A stretch of 64,000 nucleotides of DNA from Isoetes taiwanensis (Eukaryota; Streptophyta; Lycopodiopsida; Isoetales; Isoetaceae): positions 18,430,677 to 18,494,676 of the forward strand of contig JAJEKV010000011.1 of the NCBI GenBank assembly GCA_021234155.1, in the 5' to 3' direction. Made by a program: the position numbers and the translations under genes. A model generated the notes under the pieces. That model did no database searches. It had not been told where the DNA came from and worked only from the letters and a program-made list of their open reading frames with translations. Below are positions 21,351-33,548 of this stretch, piece after piece (position 1 is the stretch's first letter; every line of letters starts with the position of its first letter).

Positions 21351-23620
21351 TAGCCAATTTGATGTCATATGGGGCATTTAAAGAGTTGTGTGATGCCCAT
21401 TTGTTTGCGGAGTTTGTCCGTGATGAGATTGACTGCACTACCTCCATCGATTTGGACATGGTTGACTTGCTGATTTCCCACCGTTGCATGGACCGTGGGT
21501 GTAGAGGTAGCCACAGCCCCAACTAAAACAGTGGGGAGTGGTAACTGGTCCTTGAGAGCAGGACAGAGTTTTAAAATGGTTGCCAAGCTTAAAGGAATTT
21601 TGATCTTGGCAAGCTCCTCTTGGAGTTCGAGAGGTACATGAGAAAAAGGATCCGCTGGTTCCACTGGTGCGGGAGTGCGTGGCAGGGAAGCAGCAACTTC
21701 TTTGAGTAAGTCAACCTCGGCGGCTATATTGGGATATGTCTGAGAGCGTGGAGGTTGAGATGTTGAAGGTGGATCGTGTCTTTGTTGAGCTCGAGTGGTG
21801 GCATGAACATTTGCCAATGTGCGGCCTTCAGCGGCTTGCATGAGATTCAAAATGCTTTGTCGAACTTTGGGCATGACATTTGGCATGAGCTTTTCTAAGT
21901 CAGGTGCAAAGTGAACCTTTTTTTCGTCCTCATGAGGAAGGGTGTCAACTGCAAAGGCAGGTTGCGTGTCCTTCGGAAGAATAGTGAAGGGACGTGATGC
22001 CTTGGTCTGGCGTGAAACTAGACCAACCCAATTTGACGGCTGTACGGGAGGATTAAGGGCCTGAAATATTTCCTCTTGGGCTTGTTGATCCAGCTGAGGT
22101 TGATTTGCTGGGGCTGGTTGATAGCGTGATTGCTGAGGCGCTCTTGGGGGCCTCTTGAGAACTGGTCGCGGGCCTTGTTTGCCATTGGCAAGCCAGAGTT
22201 GGTAAGCCGTGAGGCGGACCGATGTGGTCTGATTTGTGCCAGGAAGCTGGACCTGAACTTGTGGAAGTTGAGGGCACGCCGTGGTGGTATGACCCCATTC
22301 TTGACAGTGATAGCACTGAGCTTTAGAAGGATCAAAAGGAGGTCGTTGGTTGGATCCCCGTGGTTGGTCCCGGTTGATAGAGTTGCGCGGGAAACTTTTG
22401 AAGAGGTGGCTGCCGCGATAGTGCGTTTGGGACCGAGGTGTGGTTTGTACTTGATAAACCATTTTGTTCTTGAACGGTGTGGGATGAGTGCGAGTGCACT
22501 CTTCCGTGGCATGATTGCACATGTTGCATCGCTTGCAATGAGGCGGGCCATTGGTGGAGTTGCACTCATTGGCCAAATGGCCTTGATATTTGCAAATATG
22601 GCACCAGATTTGACTGCGCTGTGGATTAGCGTGTTGAGGCTGAACAGCCGTTTGTGGAACCATGACAGGTGGAATGAACGGGAGCTCTTGAAGAGCCACG
22701 CCTCGGGAGGAAACATTGACGGAGTGATTGACAAGGTCGATAGCCTGGTCCAAAGTTTTTGGGCCTTGAGATATTGATCATGAGTCGAATAGCGGGAGGA
22801 AGTCCTTGGAGAAACCAGACCAAAATGCGGCTCGTAGGTAGGGTACTCCTTGAGCTTCTTGGCGAGAATGTGAAGTCGATCCATAAAATCCGAGGCGCAC
22901 TCGTGCGGGCTCTTGTTGCAGTTCATTGAGTTGCTTTAGATGAAGTTGATCATCATCCGTGGTCCCGTAACCAGTCTTGTTTCCAATGGCTTTTGTTGGA
23001 CATGAGCCATTGATGAGGAGAGCCACGCAGTGTGGTGGAAAAGATGTGAAATTTCAGTTGAGGTTGCGCGCGTGCCCATTTAGGACAGCTAGAGCCTCAA
23101 ATTCTTCCATGTGGGCACGAGCACTTTGGTCTAACGGTTTGCCTTTCGTGTTGCCAAAGGTGGGATAAGTCCGGCCAGAGTCCGGAAGGTAGATGGGAAA
23201 GTCTTTGGGCTGGATTTGAAACAGGATAGTGAGAATATTGAGGTTGAGGTGGATTTGGCATTGTGCCCACGGACCTCGATGAAGGGGTGGATCGCGGTTG
23301 AGAAACCAAGTAGCCGAGCATTGGTTTTGAGATCCAGAAGGTTGTAAACAGAAGAGCGTGGGGAAACGTGGGGAAAGGATATTCCGGGCAAAGGCCAAAG
23401 GAGACATGTGGATAGCCGTGCCCACCCGGGAGAGGATGGTTCTTGAAGGAAGTGGCGTATGGCCTCGGGAAGAATGATGGATGTAGGCATGTTCAGGGGG
23501 TATGAAAGTATGGTTGAGAAGGTTGAGCGGATAAGGCTCCGATAATGATGAGGGGACCGAGGTTGTGAGCAATGTTTGCACGCTTTGGGGCGGAACCGGG
23601 ACCAGACCGACACGAGGGGT
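21160..23620 (-). pseudogene. gag: gag and protease of element B
   Basis: An intact stretch of 462 codons (22753-21365) carries three CCHC zinc knuckles, CHICKYQGHLANEC, CKRCNMCNHATEEC and CYHCQEWGHTTTAC, then a Gln/Pro-rich region. An aspartic protease follows: IDGGSAVNLIT (active-site DGG in place of DTG/DSG) and, after a frameshift near 21370, YDIKLANGHIHLRDLKA and a C-terminal GRPF-type motif near 21215. Upstream (about 23150-22750) are capsid-like blocks FEALAVLNGHARNLNF, LHLKQLNELQQEP and FLQGLPPAIR. The start of gag is unclear because of frameshifts between 23150 and 23620. It lies just downstream of the 5' LTR, and gag and protease share one frame. Confidence 0.8.
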
Positions 23621-23827
23621 GGGTGGCGCGGACCGAGCCCTAGGACAGAAGATGGCCGCCCTCTATGTCATAAGCAGATCCATACATGTCGCGAACAGTT
23701 TCCCCGACATGATGGCTCCAAGCGAGATGATGCCGTCGAGAAAGGAGTTCTTCCGGGCGTGAAATTGCGGATGCACATGGCGGCATGTAAGAAAAAGTAG
23801 GAAAAAATCAGACCCGCGGGCGCATGG
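23621..23827 (-). other. Leader of element B with candidate primer binding site
   Basis: Next to the 5' LTR the minus strand reads CCATGCGCCCGCGGGTCTG. Element A has ACATGCCCGTTGCGGGTCG at the same place. Together they hint at a GCGCC-type tRNA 3' end (as used by Athila/Tat elements), but the match is too poor to name the primer. Confidence 0.3.
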
Positions 23828-24408
23828 TGTTTGGGGTCCGGGTTCGGGAACTCTGGAAGACAGCCCTCTGTGAGGACCCGTGGATCTAACGTGAGAGTCC
23901 GGGGACTATGTCACGCGGGATTTGCTGAAAGAGAAGAAAAAGAAGAGAACAGAACAAATGAAAGAAAGGTGATAAGCTTCCTTGATATCAATGATGAAAA
24001 TACATGAGCTCTCGCAATAGAGAGAAAACTGAAAGGAGACAAGACTCAAAACTCATCTAAAAACTTATGAGCTAACTCTACTCATATATATAGTACAATG
24101 GCCTTGGGCCCAATATAGACACTCTGACTGATCTCGGTGCCGACTCCTGGAAGGAGGCCTGATTTGCAGGAATGTTGGCGGTGCCTCTTGAAGTGCCTAG
24201 AATCACGCTGACGCTGACGCGGGCAGTGACGGGCCGTCACTTGTCTGAGCGGCGCCTCTTGACGGGAGCCAAAGGCTTTGACTGCGTGGCCTGCTTAGTC
24301 TTCTGTGGATGCTTGGATGTCTGACCCGTGGTTGACTGAGGATCTTTGAGCTTGACCTGGTCTGACGTATGCATGAATAGTCCTGTACCAGGAGGCACAG
24401 GACTAACA
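23828..24408 (-). repeat. 5' LTR of element B (581 bp)
   Basis: TGTTTGGGGTCC to GACTAACA on the plus strand, followed by the duplicated target tccat (24409-24413). Confidence 0.9.
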
Positions 24409-24413
24409 TCCAT

Positions 24414-27279
24414 CTAATTCAGCTAGTTTGAAAACGCTTGGTTGCACCACTTGAACAATTTGATAAGGGCCAAGCCATCGAAACGTTAGCTTACCTGGAA
24501 ACTTTTTGTACCGAGAATCCATAAAGAAGAATCAAATCTCCTTCTTTGAATGTTTTTGTCTTAAGTCTTTTGTCATGCAATGATTTCTGCAACCGTTGTC
24601 CATGAAGAACACGAACATAAGCATCACGCCTAAGTTCATCCAACTGTTCCAATTGATAAACCCTTTCTTTGAGTGCAGCAGGCGGATTATGGGCAGTAGC
24701 TAGTTGAAAACGGAGAGTTGGAAGGATGTATTCAAACGGCATGAGAGCTTCTTGACCATAAACCAATTTGAAAGGAGTGTGTCCTGTAGCTATTTTGAAA
24801 CAAGTATTGTAAGCCCAAAGAACAGTAGGAAGTTTGTTTTGCCAGTCAGTGCGAGAAGCGTCACAAATTTTCTTGAGAATTGTGACCAGAGTTTTGTTGG
24901 TGCTTTCAGCCAAACCGTTCCCTTGAGGATAGTAAGGTGTGCTCTTGTGATGATGTATCAGGAGATAATCCGTCAGCTCCTTGATGGTATGACTGATAAA
25001 ATGGACACCACGATCACTGACCAGCTCCGTGGGGCAGCCGAATCGCGTGATGATTTGTTGATAGATGACCTTGGCTGTGCTTGCCGCAGTGTTGTCTGGA
25101 AGTGCACAAGCTTCCGCCCATTTGGTAGCGTAGCCAGTGAGAACCAGAATGTAGCGGGCACGGGTGTGCCGCGCAGGAGGATCGATGGGTCCCACAAAAT
25201 CCATTCCCCATTTCTTTGAAGGGAAGTGGGCGGGCGGCCGGGCGCCAAGGGAAGAGCGCCACGGGCGGGGCGGCCCCACGCGGCCCGGCAAGCATCACAC
25301 ACATGCGAGGCGTGCATGTGAGCGCCTTTGAAGAGCGTGGGCCAAAAATAACCAAGCAAGAAGGATTTTGGCGCGGCCGTGGGTGTCACCATGAAAATGA
25401 CCACCACCGAGCCCTTCATGGGCTTCTCGAACAATATCTGGGACCTCATGAGGGAGCACACAGCGTCGAAGGATGGTATCCTTACCCTTTTTGTAAAGAT
25501 GGCCTGCAACCATGGTGTAGTCACGGACCTCGCGGAGAAATTGATGTCGACGGGATTGTCGCTATTGGAGAGAGCGTGGCGCCCCTCGGTGGAAGAGCTA
25601 CTGTGAGGAGATACTGCTGAAAGTCATGAAACCAATGAGGTGTTGCCATGACCAGAAAGAGTTGAGCGTCAGGAAAAACGTCTGAGACTCCAGTGGATCA
25701 TCTGTGTGGATGCGTGAAAGATAATCCGGGACAACATGAGATTTGCCGGCCTTGTGAACAATTTCAAAAGGTGCAAATTCTTGCAGAAGGAGGACCCAAC
25801 GAGCAATGCGGCCCGTGGGCGTGGATTTGTTGATCAAATAAAGAAGTGCCTGGTGGTCAACAAAGAATTTGATCTGACTGCCCAAAAGATAGTGACGGAA
25901 GCGTTGGACGCAGAAAATTAAACCCAAGGCTTCTCGCTCTGTGGCAGAGTAGTTGCATTCAGCCGAATTGAGTTTCCGGCTGGCGTAGCGGTTTGGTTTG
26001 TCAGTGTGCGCATCATATTCTTGAGAAAGAACAGCTCCAATAGCAAAGGCCGAGACATCGACATGAACATGAAAGGGCTTGTCCCATTGAGGAGGAACAA
26101 GAACCGGGGCCTGAGTAAGCAAGAGCTTCAACCGTTGAAAGCAAAGATCCACCGGGAATTCCAAGCCCAGGTGGATTCATCACCCGTGAGTTTATGAATG
26201 GGATCTGCAATGGCTGCGAGTCCAGGAATGAAAGTGGAGTAATAATTGACCTTACCCAAGAAAGAGCGTGTTTCCTTGATATTGGCTGGTGCTTGAGCCT
26301 TGAGCACCACCTGTGATTTTGCGAGGATCCGTGGTGATACCCGCTTTGTCGACCACGCATTTCGGGATTGAGACTAATGCTTGGGACTCATCACATTTTG
26401 AAAGACGAAGTTCCAACTTATCCAAATGGTCAGCCATGGGCAGAGGGCGAGAAGTCATCTTGAAAAATTTGCAAGAAGGGATTTTCCTTCATAAAATCAT
26501 GAAAAACTGAGAGCATGATACGTTGAAACGTGGATGGAGAGTTTGATAATCCAAAAGGAACCACCTTGTAGGCAAAAGTGCCCCACGGGGTGGTGAAAGT
26601 AGTCTTGAGTTGATCAGATTCTTTGATTGAGATCTGATTGTAGCCAGAAAAACCATCCATGAAGGAGTACATCTCATGTCCAGCAACCTCTTCCAGAACC
26701 TGGTCTGTGAAGGGAAGTGGAAAATGATCACGCTCCGTGGCCTGATTGAGTTTTCGGTAGTCCACGCAAACGCGGATCTTACCATTGTGTTTGAGTGCAA
26801 TGACGATGGGGCTCACCCATTCAGAATGTTTGACCTCATAGATCAAACCTGCAGCAAGGAGTTTGTCAATTTCCGCCTTGACGCGATCACGGTAATTGGG
26901 GTTGAGCCGGTACTGTCGTTGCTATACTGGACGTGCATCAGATTTGGTAGGAATGGTGAGTTCCCCCAAGGTTTTGTTGATCCCCCGAAGATCTCTGTAG
27001 CTCCAGGCGAAAATGTGTTTGAACTTTTTGAAGAGCGTGACGGCCCTGTTACGATAGGGTGTCGGAAGATTTGCAGCAATTCGGACAGGCTGATTGTTGC
27101 CTACGTCCACAATCTCGACTTCAGGAGTCTGAATATGGGGGATAACTTCCGTGTCCTGGACAATATGAGCAGGAGGTTGAAGCATAACAGGATGCGTGGC
27201 ACTCTGCGTGGTGAAAAAGAGAGGTTGCTGAGTTTCATCAAGCAGAGGTTGCTTCATGACAGCGTGTACATCTACAGGA
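24414..27279 (-). pseudogene. pol: pol of element A: RT, RNase H, integrase (interrupted at both ends)
   Basis: This is the cleaner copy of the family. From 27279 downward: AVMKQPLLDETQQPLFFTTQ; LGELTIPTKSDARPV, an in-frame TAG (about 26931) and QRQYRLNPNYRDRVKAEID; RT with HSEWVSPIVIALKHNGKIRV, DHFPLPFTDQVLEEVAGHE, VVPFGLSNSPSTFQ and FQDDFS; RNase H with HVDVSAFAIGAVLSQE, CNYSATEREALGL and FFVDHQALLYLIN; integrase with the HFHGDT finger region, WGMDFVGPID, VSDRGVHFISH and YPQGNGLAESTNKTL (D, D and E of the DDE triad). Frameshifts occur near 26440, 26360 and 25590. Element C breaks it at 27285 and element B at 24409. Confidence 0.88.
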
Positions 27280-27284
27280 GCTGT

Positions 27285-28956
27285 GTGACGTCCCCTACTC
27301 GTATACGATGCCCGCACCGTATACAAACAGGAGTTCATCCCCCATACCAGCTCCACACTGATACAGGGCCCTCCACAATCACTGCACCCGTAACGAGTCC
27401 CAGTGGGAAGAGTGAAGGGGTCATTTTACCCCGTCTCCCTCAGGGCCTACCTAGCTGCGGAAGCGTAAACACACATGTCAGTAGTACATACATCAACATC
27501 ATATGACCATCACGAAGGATGGTCTCCCACATATCTGCATAGACAAAGATCAGCACAACACATAGGAAATCCTACCCAAGGCTCAGACACAGGGATGGAC
27601 TGACAAGCTTGGGTCTCCAGAGTTCATTGCAGACAGAATTCATGGCAATGGATTTGGCTGGCATAAGAACATGGCATTGGGTTGTCCACTCCATCCGCCC
27701 CTCCTGTGCACACTTTGCAGAGTAGGTTGAAAAGTGTTGGGACCTGACTGTAGCCCGCCGGATGCATAGCCAAAAGGGCTATTCCTGGGTTTCATCTTCC
27801 CAGTTCCGATGGGGCAGGAAGGGATCACTCCCTCCAGAGATCTACATGCTGACTCAAGGTGACTAGAGGGCCACTGCCCGTATTCGACTGAACCCACTGG
27901 AAAGTGTCCACCACTTCACGGGTGTCGAGTCCATGCCTCACCCGCACTCAGTGGTGAGCCATCAGACCTAGTCACAATGATCCCCGGTAGGCCTTACACA
28001 CCAGAGGGATCGTTCAAGAGTCAGAACATGAATCTCCTTCTTAGCCAGTCTGGCCCCTTCACCCACAACCAGGTTTGGTTCTTGTACACAGGCCGAATCT
28101 ATATGGTGCTAGAGAGGCTAATCTAGGAGCATCTACTACCAAGCTTTATGTCTCTACCCCCCTTCCCAATACAAGGAGTTCATAGAGATACATCTTCCAT
28201 ATACATCACAGAAGAACTAAAGAACAAGATCTAATCTATATCATAGAGTTAGGTTCTTTAGTTAGAGTCTGCTATCTAGAGATCTAGAAGGCTGCTATGG
28301 GCAATTTAATAGGCTAAACCTACTGGTTCGATGACTAAAAGAGGGTTTAAGCTATTAAATTGCCTAAATACCTTATCCTTGAGTTCCTCCTCCTGACCTG
28401 AGTTCGACCATCCTGCTGAAATGCTCGAACCAAGGGAAACTAATGGTGCAATTCTCTCAGGCAGAGTCTGGGATGCGGTTTTGGCTCTTGAGGCAGCCAA
28501 AACAGAGCTCTAAAACCCTAAAAACGAAAATGGGCAAGTTAGGGTTCTCCTACTTAAATAGACAAGGGGGTGGCTAGGGTTTCCAATTATCCCCTTTTGG
28601 CATGTGGGATAATTGGGAATGGGCCCACTTGCCTTTAATGGCTAGGTGGCAAAATGTGCCCACATGGAAATGTGTGCCCACATTAATGTGTACATTGGAA
28701 AATGTGCACATTAATTGCACACTTGGGTATGGCCCACTTGGCATCAAGTGGCCACATGGAAATGTGTGCCCACATTAATGTGTACATTGGAAAATGTGCA
28801 CATTAATACTAATGCACATTCTTAGCAAGTTGCCCCCTAGGGGCTACCCACTTGGCTACACGTCGGCGTACACGTCAGTCGGAGTGGCGTGTAATGCGTG
28901 GTGTAGGGCGATGCGATATCGCCCGGGACCCGTATAATCGTGGCCGGAACGTCACA
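27285..28956 (-). repeat. 3' LTR of element C (1672 bp)
   Basis: Near-identical to 48146-49829 except mostly at CTG/CAG sites. It contains internal short repeats of the type ATGTGTGCCCACATTAATG (28670-28810). Confidence 0.9.
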
Positions 28957-28970
28957 TTCTCCCCACCTTG
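28957..28970 (-). promoter_or_regulatory. Polypurine tract of element C
   Basis: Minus strand CAAGGTGGGGAGAA directly before the LTR TG. A second copy, CCAAGGTGGGGAGA, lies at 28998-29011. Confidence 0.7.
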
Positions 28971-29055
28971 AAATGATGCTGTCCGCAGCATCGTGGGTCT
29001 CCCCACCTTGGAATCTTCCTATCCTGCAATCAACCTGATGCATCCAATATACTAC

Positions 29056-29310
29056 TATAATACTTACACATTTATTAAGATTACCTTAAGGTAATATTTT
29101 TAAATCATTATTACGCCATTACATTATCAAATAACTTGTCAATTCGTAACTTCTATTAAAACAAGGTACCTATTAGTTTCCGTTATCACAACATTTAGTT
29201 ATCATAATTTAACACTTTCATATACAATTATTATTTAAGGTACTCTTCATCCCTTGCAACACATTCCAACAAAACTTGTGTTGCAAGTCTTCGCACCTTA
29301 AAATCCTGCG
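29056..29310. repeat. Internal repeat of element C, copy 1
   Basis: It shares CTTCATCCCTTGCAACACAT and the preceding AT-rich 200 bp with 40194-40435. A weaker third copy (ACCCTAAGGTAAAATTTATG) starts near 41040. The repeats lie on both sides of element D. Confidence 0.6.
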
Positions 29311-29338
29311 TTAATTTTACAATATCTATAATTACATA

Positions 29339-29365
29339 CACAACCACCCCAATACTGGGTCCACA
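29339..29365. repeat. Left terminal inverted repeat of element D
   Basis: CACAACCACCCCAATACTGG and seven further bases; the right partner (40165-40191) differs at one position. Confidence 0.8.
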
Positions 29366-30280
29366 TGTTGTTTTTTAGTGTGGTTTTTGCTAAAAAACAA
29401 CATCAAAAAACTACATGGTGTTTTTTGTCCGGTTTTGCTAGAAACGACGTGTAGTTTTTTGCCAAATTTTTATACATGTAGTTTTTTTTGTTAAAAGTCT
29501 ACACGTAGAGTTTTGTCAAAATTATCTACACGTAGGAATTACACGTGTGTCTACATGTTGTTTTTTAGAAGTAGATGTGGTTTTCAAGTGTTGTTTTTTC
29601 TAAAATAGACATGTGGTTCTTAATAAAACCTAAAGGGTCCACATGTAGTTTTTAACTATTGTTTTATATGAAAAAAACACTAAAAAACTACGTATAGAAT
29701 TTTGTCCGATTTTGCTAGAAACTACACGTAGTTTCTTTGTTTTTTCTTTTAACTATGTTGTTTCTAAATGTTGTTTTCTTAAAAAAGTGATATGTGTTTT
29801 CTAGGAAGAATGTGGTTTTTTGTAAAACTCTGTTGTTTCTAAGTATTGTTTTCTTAATAAAATGATATGTGTTTTTTAAGAAGAATGTGGTTTTTTTTAA
29901 CTCTGTTGTTTCTAAGTGTTGTTTTCTTAACAAAATGACAGGTGCTTTTTGAAAAAAAATGTGGTTTTTTTTAATTATGTTATTTCTAGTTGTTGTTTTC
30001 TTAAAAAAAATGATATGTTTTTTTTTAACTATGTTGTTTATAAGTGTTGTTTTGTTAGAAAAATGATATGTGGTTTTTAAAAAATAACTGTTGTTTTCAA
30101 GTATTCTTTTTCTCATGAAGAAGAATTTTGATATATAGGTTTATATAAAATCAACATGTGGTTGTATAAAATAAGCAATTTCAAGTGTTGTTTTTGAGAA
30201 CAAAAAAACATGGTTTTGAACTGAAAAATATGCAAGTGTTATTTTTGTTTGTTTTTCTAAAACAAAGACGTGGTTTTGAA
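29366..30280. repeat. Left subterminal array of element D
   Basis: Dozens of degenerate GTTGTTTT, TGTGGTTTTT and ATGATATGTG units with the same strand polarity. The reverse-complement array fills the right end. Confidence 0.7.
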
Positions 30281-30798
30281 TTGAAGATCTAGAAACCATT
30301 GGAAAATATATACCTTTATTTTTCAAGATTGCAGTTACAATTACAAACAGAACAAAGATATTTTCAGCAAAACTTGCTTGCTGCCATTAATCTGTGAAAC
30401 AAGCCATTCCATCCACAATGGCTCAAAAATCCCCCTACAGCAGAGTGCCCTAGAACCTCCATGTAAGGTGCCCAAGGTCTTATATAGCCTCCTTTGTTGC
30501 ATCCAAAAAAATCTGCATATAAATCTCCACAGTCCAAACACTAAAGAATCAACTATTGACAAGTTACTAAATGAAACACCTTTCCATAATTGCTCTGTCA
30601 ATCTGTGCTAGACTAGACAGTACTCTGAAAAAAAGTCAGGAAAACTTTCCAGATTATGGATACTGACGCAGTGCTATTATTCAGAAACATGCATGTGATA
30701 GCTGTGAGTCCAGAAGGAATGGAACTAATCAGGCATTATATAACGTGAATTTGAATTCTTTTCCCGAACTGGAAGCATGTGATCAAAACTGTCTGTTA

Positions 30799-31097
30799 TT
30801 ACGAATTGGCTGCAGGCACAGCCTCTACTAACCTAGAAAAATAGAATTTGGTGGCAGTCATATCTTTGTGCTTAACAATCCAGCCTACAGAAGCCAATGC
30901 ATCTTCCACCTCTTTTTCTGAGTGCAAATACGCTTTTGTTGCCTTGGAAGGACCTGGGAAAAGCTCTCCAATCCTCTTCAGCACAGAATAGTACAGTGTT
31001 TTAGGTGCAAAACTGAGAATTAACCTTTTCTCTGCTAGGGATGCAAGATGAGCTATCATCTCTTTTGTCTTATCTTCAGGATAATGAATCAAAACAT
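30799..31097 (-). pseudogene. CHLM: Captured 3' exon of Mg-protoporphyrin IX methyltransferase
   Basis: About 98 codons match the C-terminus of plant CHLM: VLIHYPEDKTKEMIAHLASL, AEKRLILSFAPKTLYY, KRIGELFPGPSKATKAYLHS and FYFSRLVEAVPA, then stop. CHLM methylates Mg-protoporphyrin IX in chlorophyll synthesis, in the chloroplast. The reading frame is intact. Upstream sequence GCATGCTTAG followed by ATGTTTTG could be an intron acceptor; no other exon is visible. The residual 3' flank (30300-30798) may be former UTR. The N-terminal methyltransferase core is missing, so no function is expected. It sits inside element D, consistent with transposon capture of a host gene. Confidence 0.8.
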
Positions 31098-31099
31098 CT

Positions 31100-33540
31100 A
31101 AGCATGCAGAACCAATGGCCGCATAGATGGCCGAAATCGAGGCAGCAAACTGGGATAAACTATGGTGCCGGATAAACTATGGTCCTGGAAATCTGTTACC
31201 ATGGTAGATTTGATCATGGCCAAGGCCTGGCACATGCTCCGGATGCTCAGATGCCATCTCCGGAAAGGACCTACGAAAATCAGACATCAGGGAGCTGAAT
31301 GACATGCAAGGGATCAACTGAAGAATATAGAAGCGGATTCACCTTGACGGATCTTCTGCAACCTCAAGAACAGGCATGCACTAATAGAGAAAATGAGCCC
31401 GAACTCAGCTGCCTCCGCCGGAATAGCTCCAACAAGCATGAACAAACAATTAGTAAAGTCAATAAGCTGGAAATGATGGAGAGAAAAGCAAAGTGTCGTA
31501 CCCAGCAGCCCTGGAGATACCGCAAAGAGTGACCCCAACCGGATTATCTTCAGCCATGAATCAGGTGTGGGAGTTAAGAATCTACAAAATGGTGGAAAAT
31601 AGCTCAAGATCCTACCGGAAGAGCCCATCAGGCTTAAATCTCCACCCCGAAGGCAACAGAGATGGAGCAACAATGGCCGCATAGATGGCGACAGAGATGG
31701 AGTGCAGCAACAGAGATGGAGGCCGCAGAGATGGAGGCCACAGAGATAGGCTTGAATTCTGGCGGCAAACCGAAGGCGCCAATTCTAGAAACTATGAATA
31801 AAAGCTCATTTTCAGCCAATAGAATGTTAGGACCGAGATCACGATCTCGACCGTTCATCTCTGAAATCATCTCGACCATTCATCTTTATTAGTTTTAAAG
31901 TTGTAGCTTATATGATATGTGAAAGCTTTAGTTGGTTTTTATGACCAAATTTTGTTACTTTATACTATTACGAAGACATGGTCTCGTCACATATGTCTTG
32001 CTCTGAAGCATGGTGCTGCTTATATCACTTCCATATGATATAAAAATATGTTGTTAGCCTATGAAACATGTTGCAGAAATGGTTGTGACGTGGAAGCGGG
32101 AAAAAATTCCACGTCAGCAGGTAAGATCGGGATGGAGGGTTAAGATCATTTGCTGCATAGAGCAATTTGGCTCCTGCACTTCGGATGCATGATGTTCTGG
32201 GATATCTCAGCACCAAGGTTCGTCTGCACGGGATTGGCATGTATCCACCCATCAATTCAGACCTACAAATCTTGGCGGATTAACAAATACCATATCCGAT
32301 TCCGGATCTCTGTGCAATGCGACCGTTGCAAGAATAGGAGACGCTTGGAAATGTGTTAGTCATATAATGTGACGTGCCACATCTTTCAAAGAAATGCCAT
32401 GTCATTATGGTGAATATGCTTCTTCTAAGAAGTTGCACTAGGCAAATTCTTCATTTTTCGATCCCATCATCTTTTGCCATGTCATCACTCATAGTTGCCA
32501 CCTCATATGCGCATGCCATGTCATCACCAATAATTTTTGTAAAAGTTGCATTTTCAAAAAGAAGGAAGTCTGGTTTCTCTTTCTTGTAACACCTCATCAT
32601 TTTCAATCACCTTGCTTGCCACTATAATCTACCTATCTTTTAATCCCCACTTTCATTTAATTGGCCTAGTCATTTTCTATCTAAAGTGCATAAAATGCTT
32701 AGTCATCATGTCTAGGCAAATTTTGTGTTTTTCCATCTCGTCATATTTTTCCATTTCACCACTCATCTTTGCCACCTCACCCTACTCATGCCATGTCATC
32801 GTCCATAATTTTTGCAAAGAAAGAAGTTTTGCTTGCTCTTTTGATGCCACCTCATTATTTCTAGAGCCATATCATTGTCATGTCACCTTATGTGCCATTA
32901 TTCTACTCTGAATTGCCACTCTGCTCACAATCTATGGAAACCTACGGCGACAAGGCGGCTTCAGCTTGAAGATTTCTCGGCAGAGACACACATCTCACAT
33001 TCTTAGACCAAATCCCTATCATTTGAATGCAAATGGATGAAATGCTGCAATGAGGCCTGGTTAATCTTATACTCTGTGACAAGACTGCAATTTGATGGGC
33101 TTAAGAAAAGGATGAAGAACTTAAATGGAGTCTGCATCTCTACCTCCCGTATTATTGCATAGATAGGGCATGGCACAAATCTATAAATCTCCCCAGTGCC
33201 AAAACTTATTGTATGTAACTTATGGCATGAGGTTCGACAATTGTTATTTTTGCAATTTCCATGAGATGAGTGAAGAAAACTAAATTTTGCAAAAAATGAC
33301 ATGGAATATGATGGCGTGGCTTCCTCCTTTTTAACTTCATCTAAATCGTTAGAATTACACTTGATATAAATTTCTAAAATATATCAATGTGCATGTATGA
33401 TGATCCATTAACTAGGGGCATGTTTAAGCCACATGTTACATTTGAGCCTATGTGGCATGTTTGAGCCACATGTCATGTTTGGGCGAAGATACATGTTTGA
33501 GCCTACGGGCACAACATTTTTACCATAAAAAATAACATAT
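31100..33540. other. Cargo of element D without recognised genes; tandem duplication at about 32440-32860
   Basis: 32440-32600 and 32715-32840 share GCCATGTCATC, CACTCAT, TTGCCACCTCA and ATAATTTTTG in order, a diverged duplication of about 270 bp. 31650-31760 holds short GAGATGGAGGCC-type repeats. No coding support. Confidence 0.4.
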
Positions 33541-33548
33541 GAATCTCA

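Larger units (their letters stand above)
13314..24408 (-). mobile_element. Element B: complete Ty3/gypsy retrotransposon, same family as A
   Basis: LTRs at 13314-13896 and 23828-24408 and the 5-bp duplication tccat define an 11,095-bp element inserted in A's integrase end. Minus-strand order: 5' LTR, gag, protease, RT, RNase H, integrase, antisense unit, ORF3, polypurine tract, 3' LTR. In the stretches I compared the two LTRs differ mainly at CTG/CAG trinucleotides, so the insertion looks recent. The coding part has many frameshifts, likely at least partly sequence error. Confidence 0.92.

Noticed and set aside
22130-22777. 215-codon plus-strand ORF
   Set aside because: Shadow of the gag zinc-knuckle region on the minus strand.
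26676-27506. 276-codon plus-strand ORF
   Set aside because: It crosses the A/C junction and is antisense to RT; its tail is just the C LTR (same peptide again at 48147).
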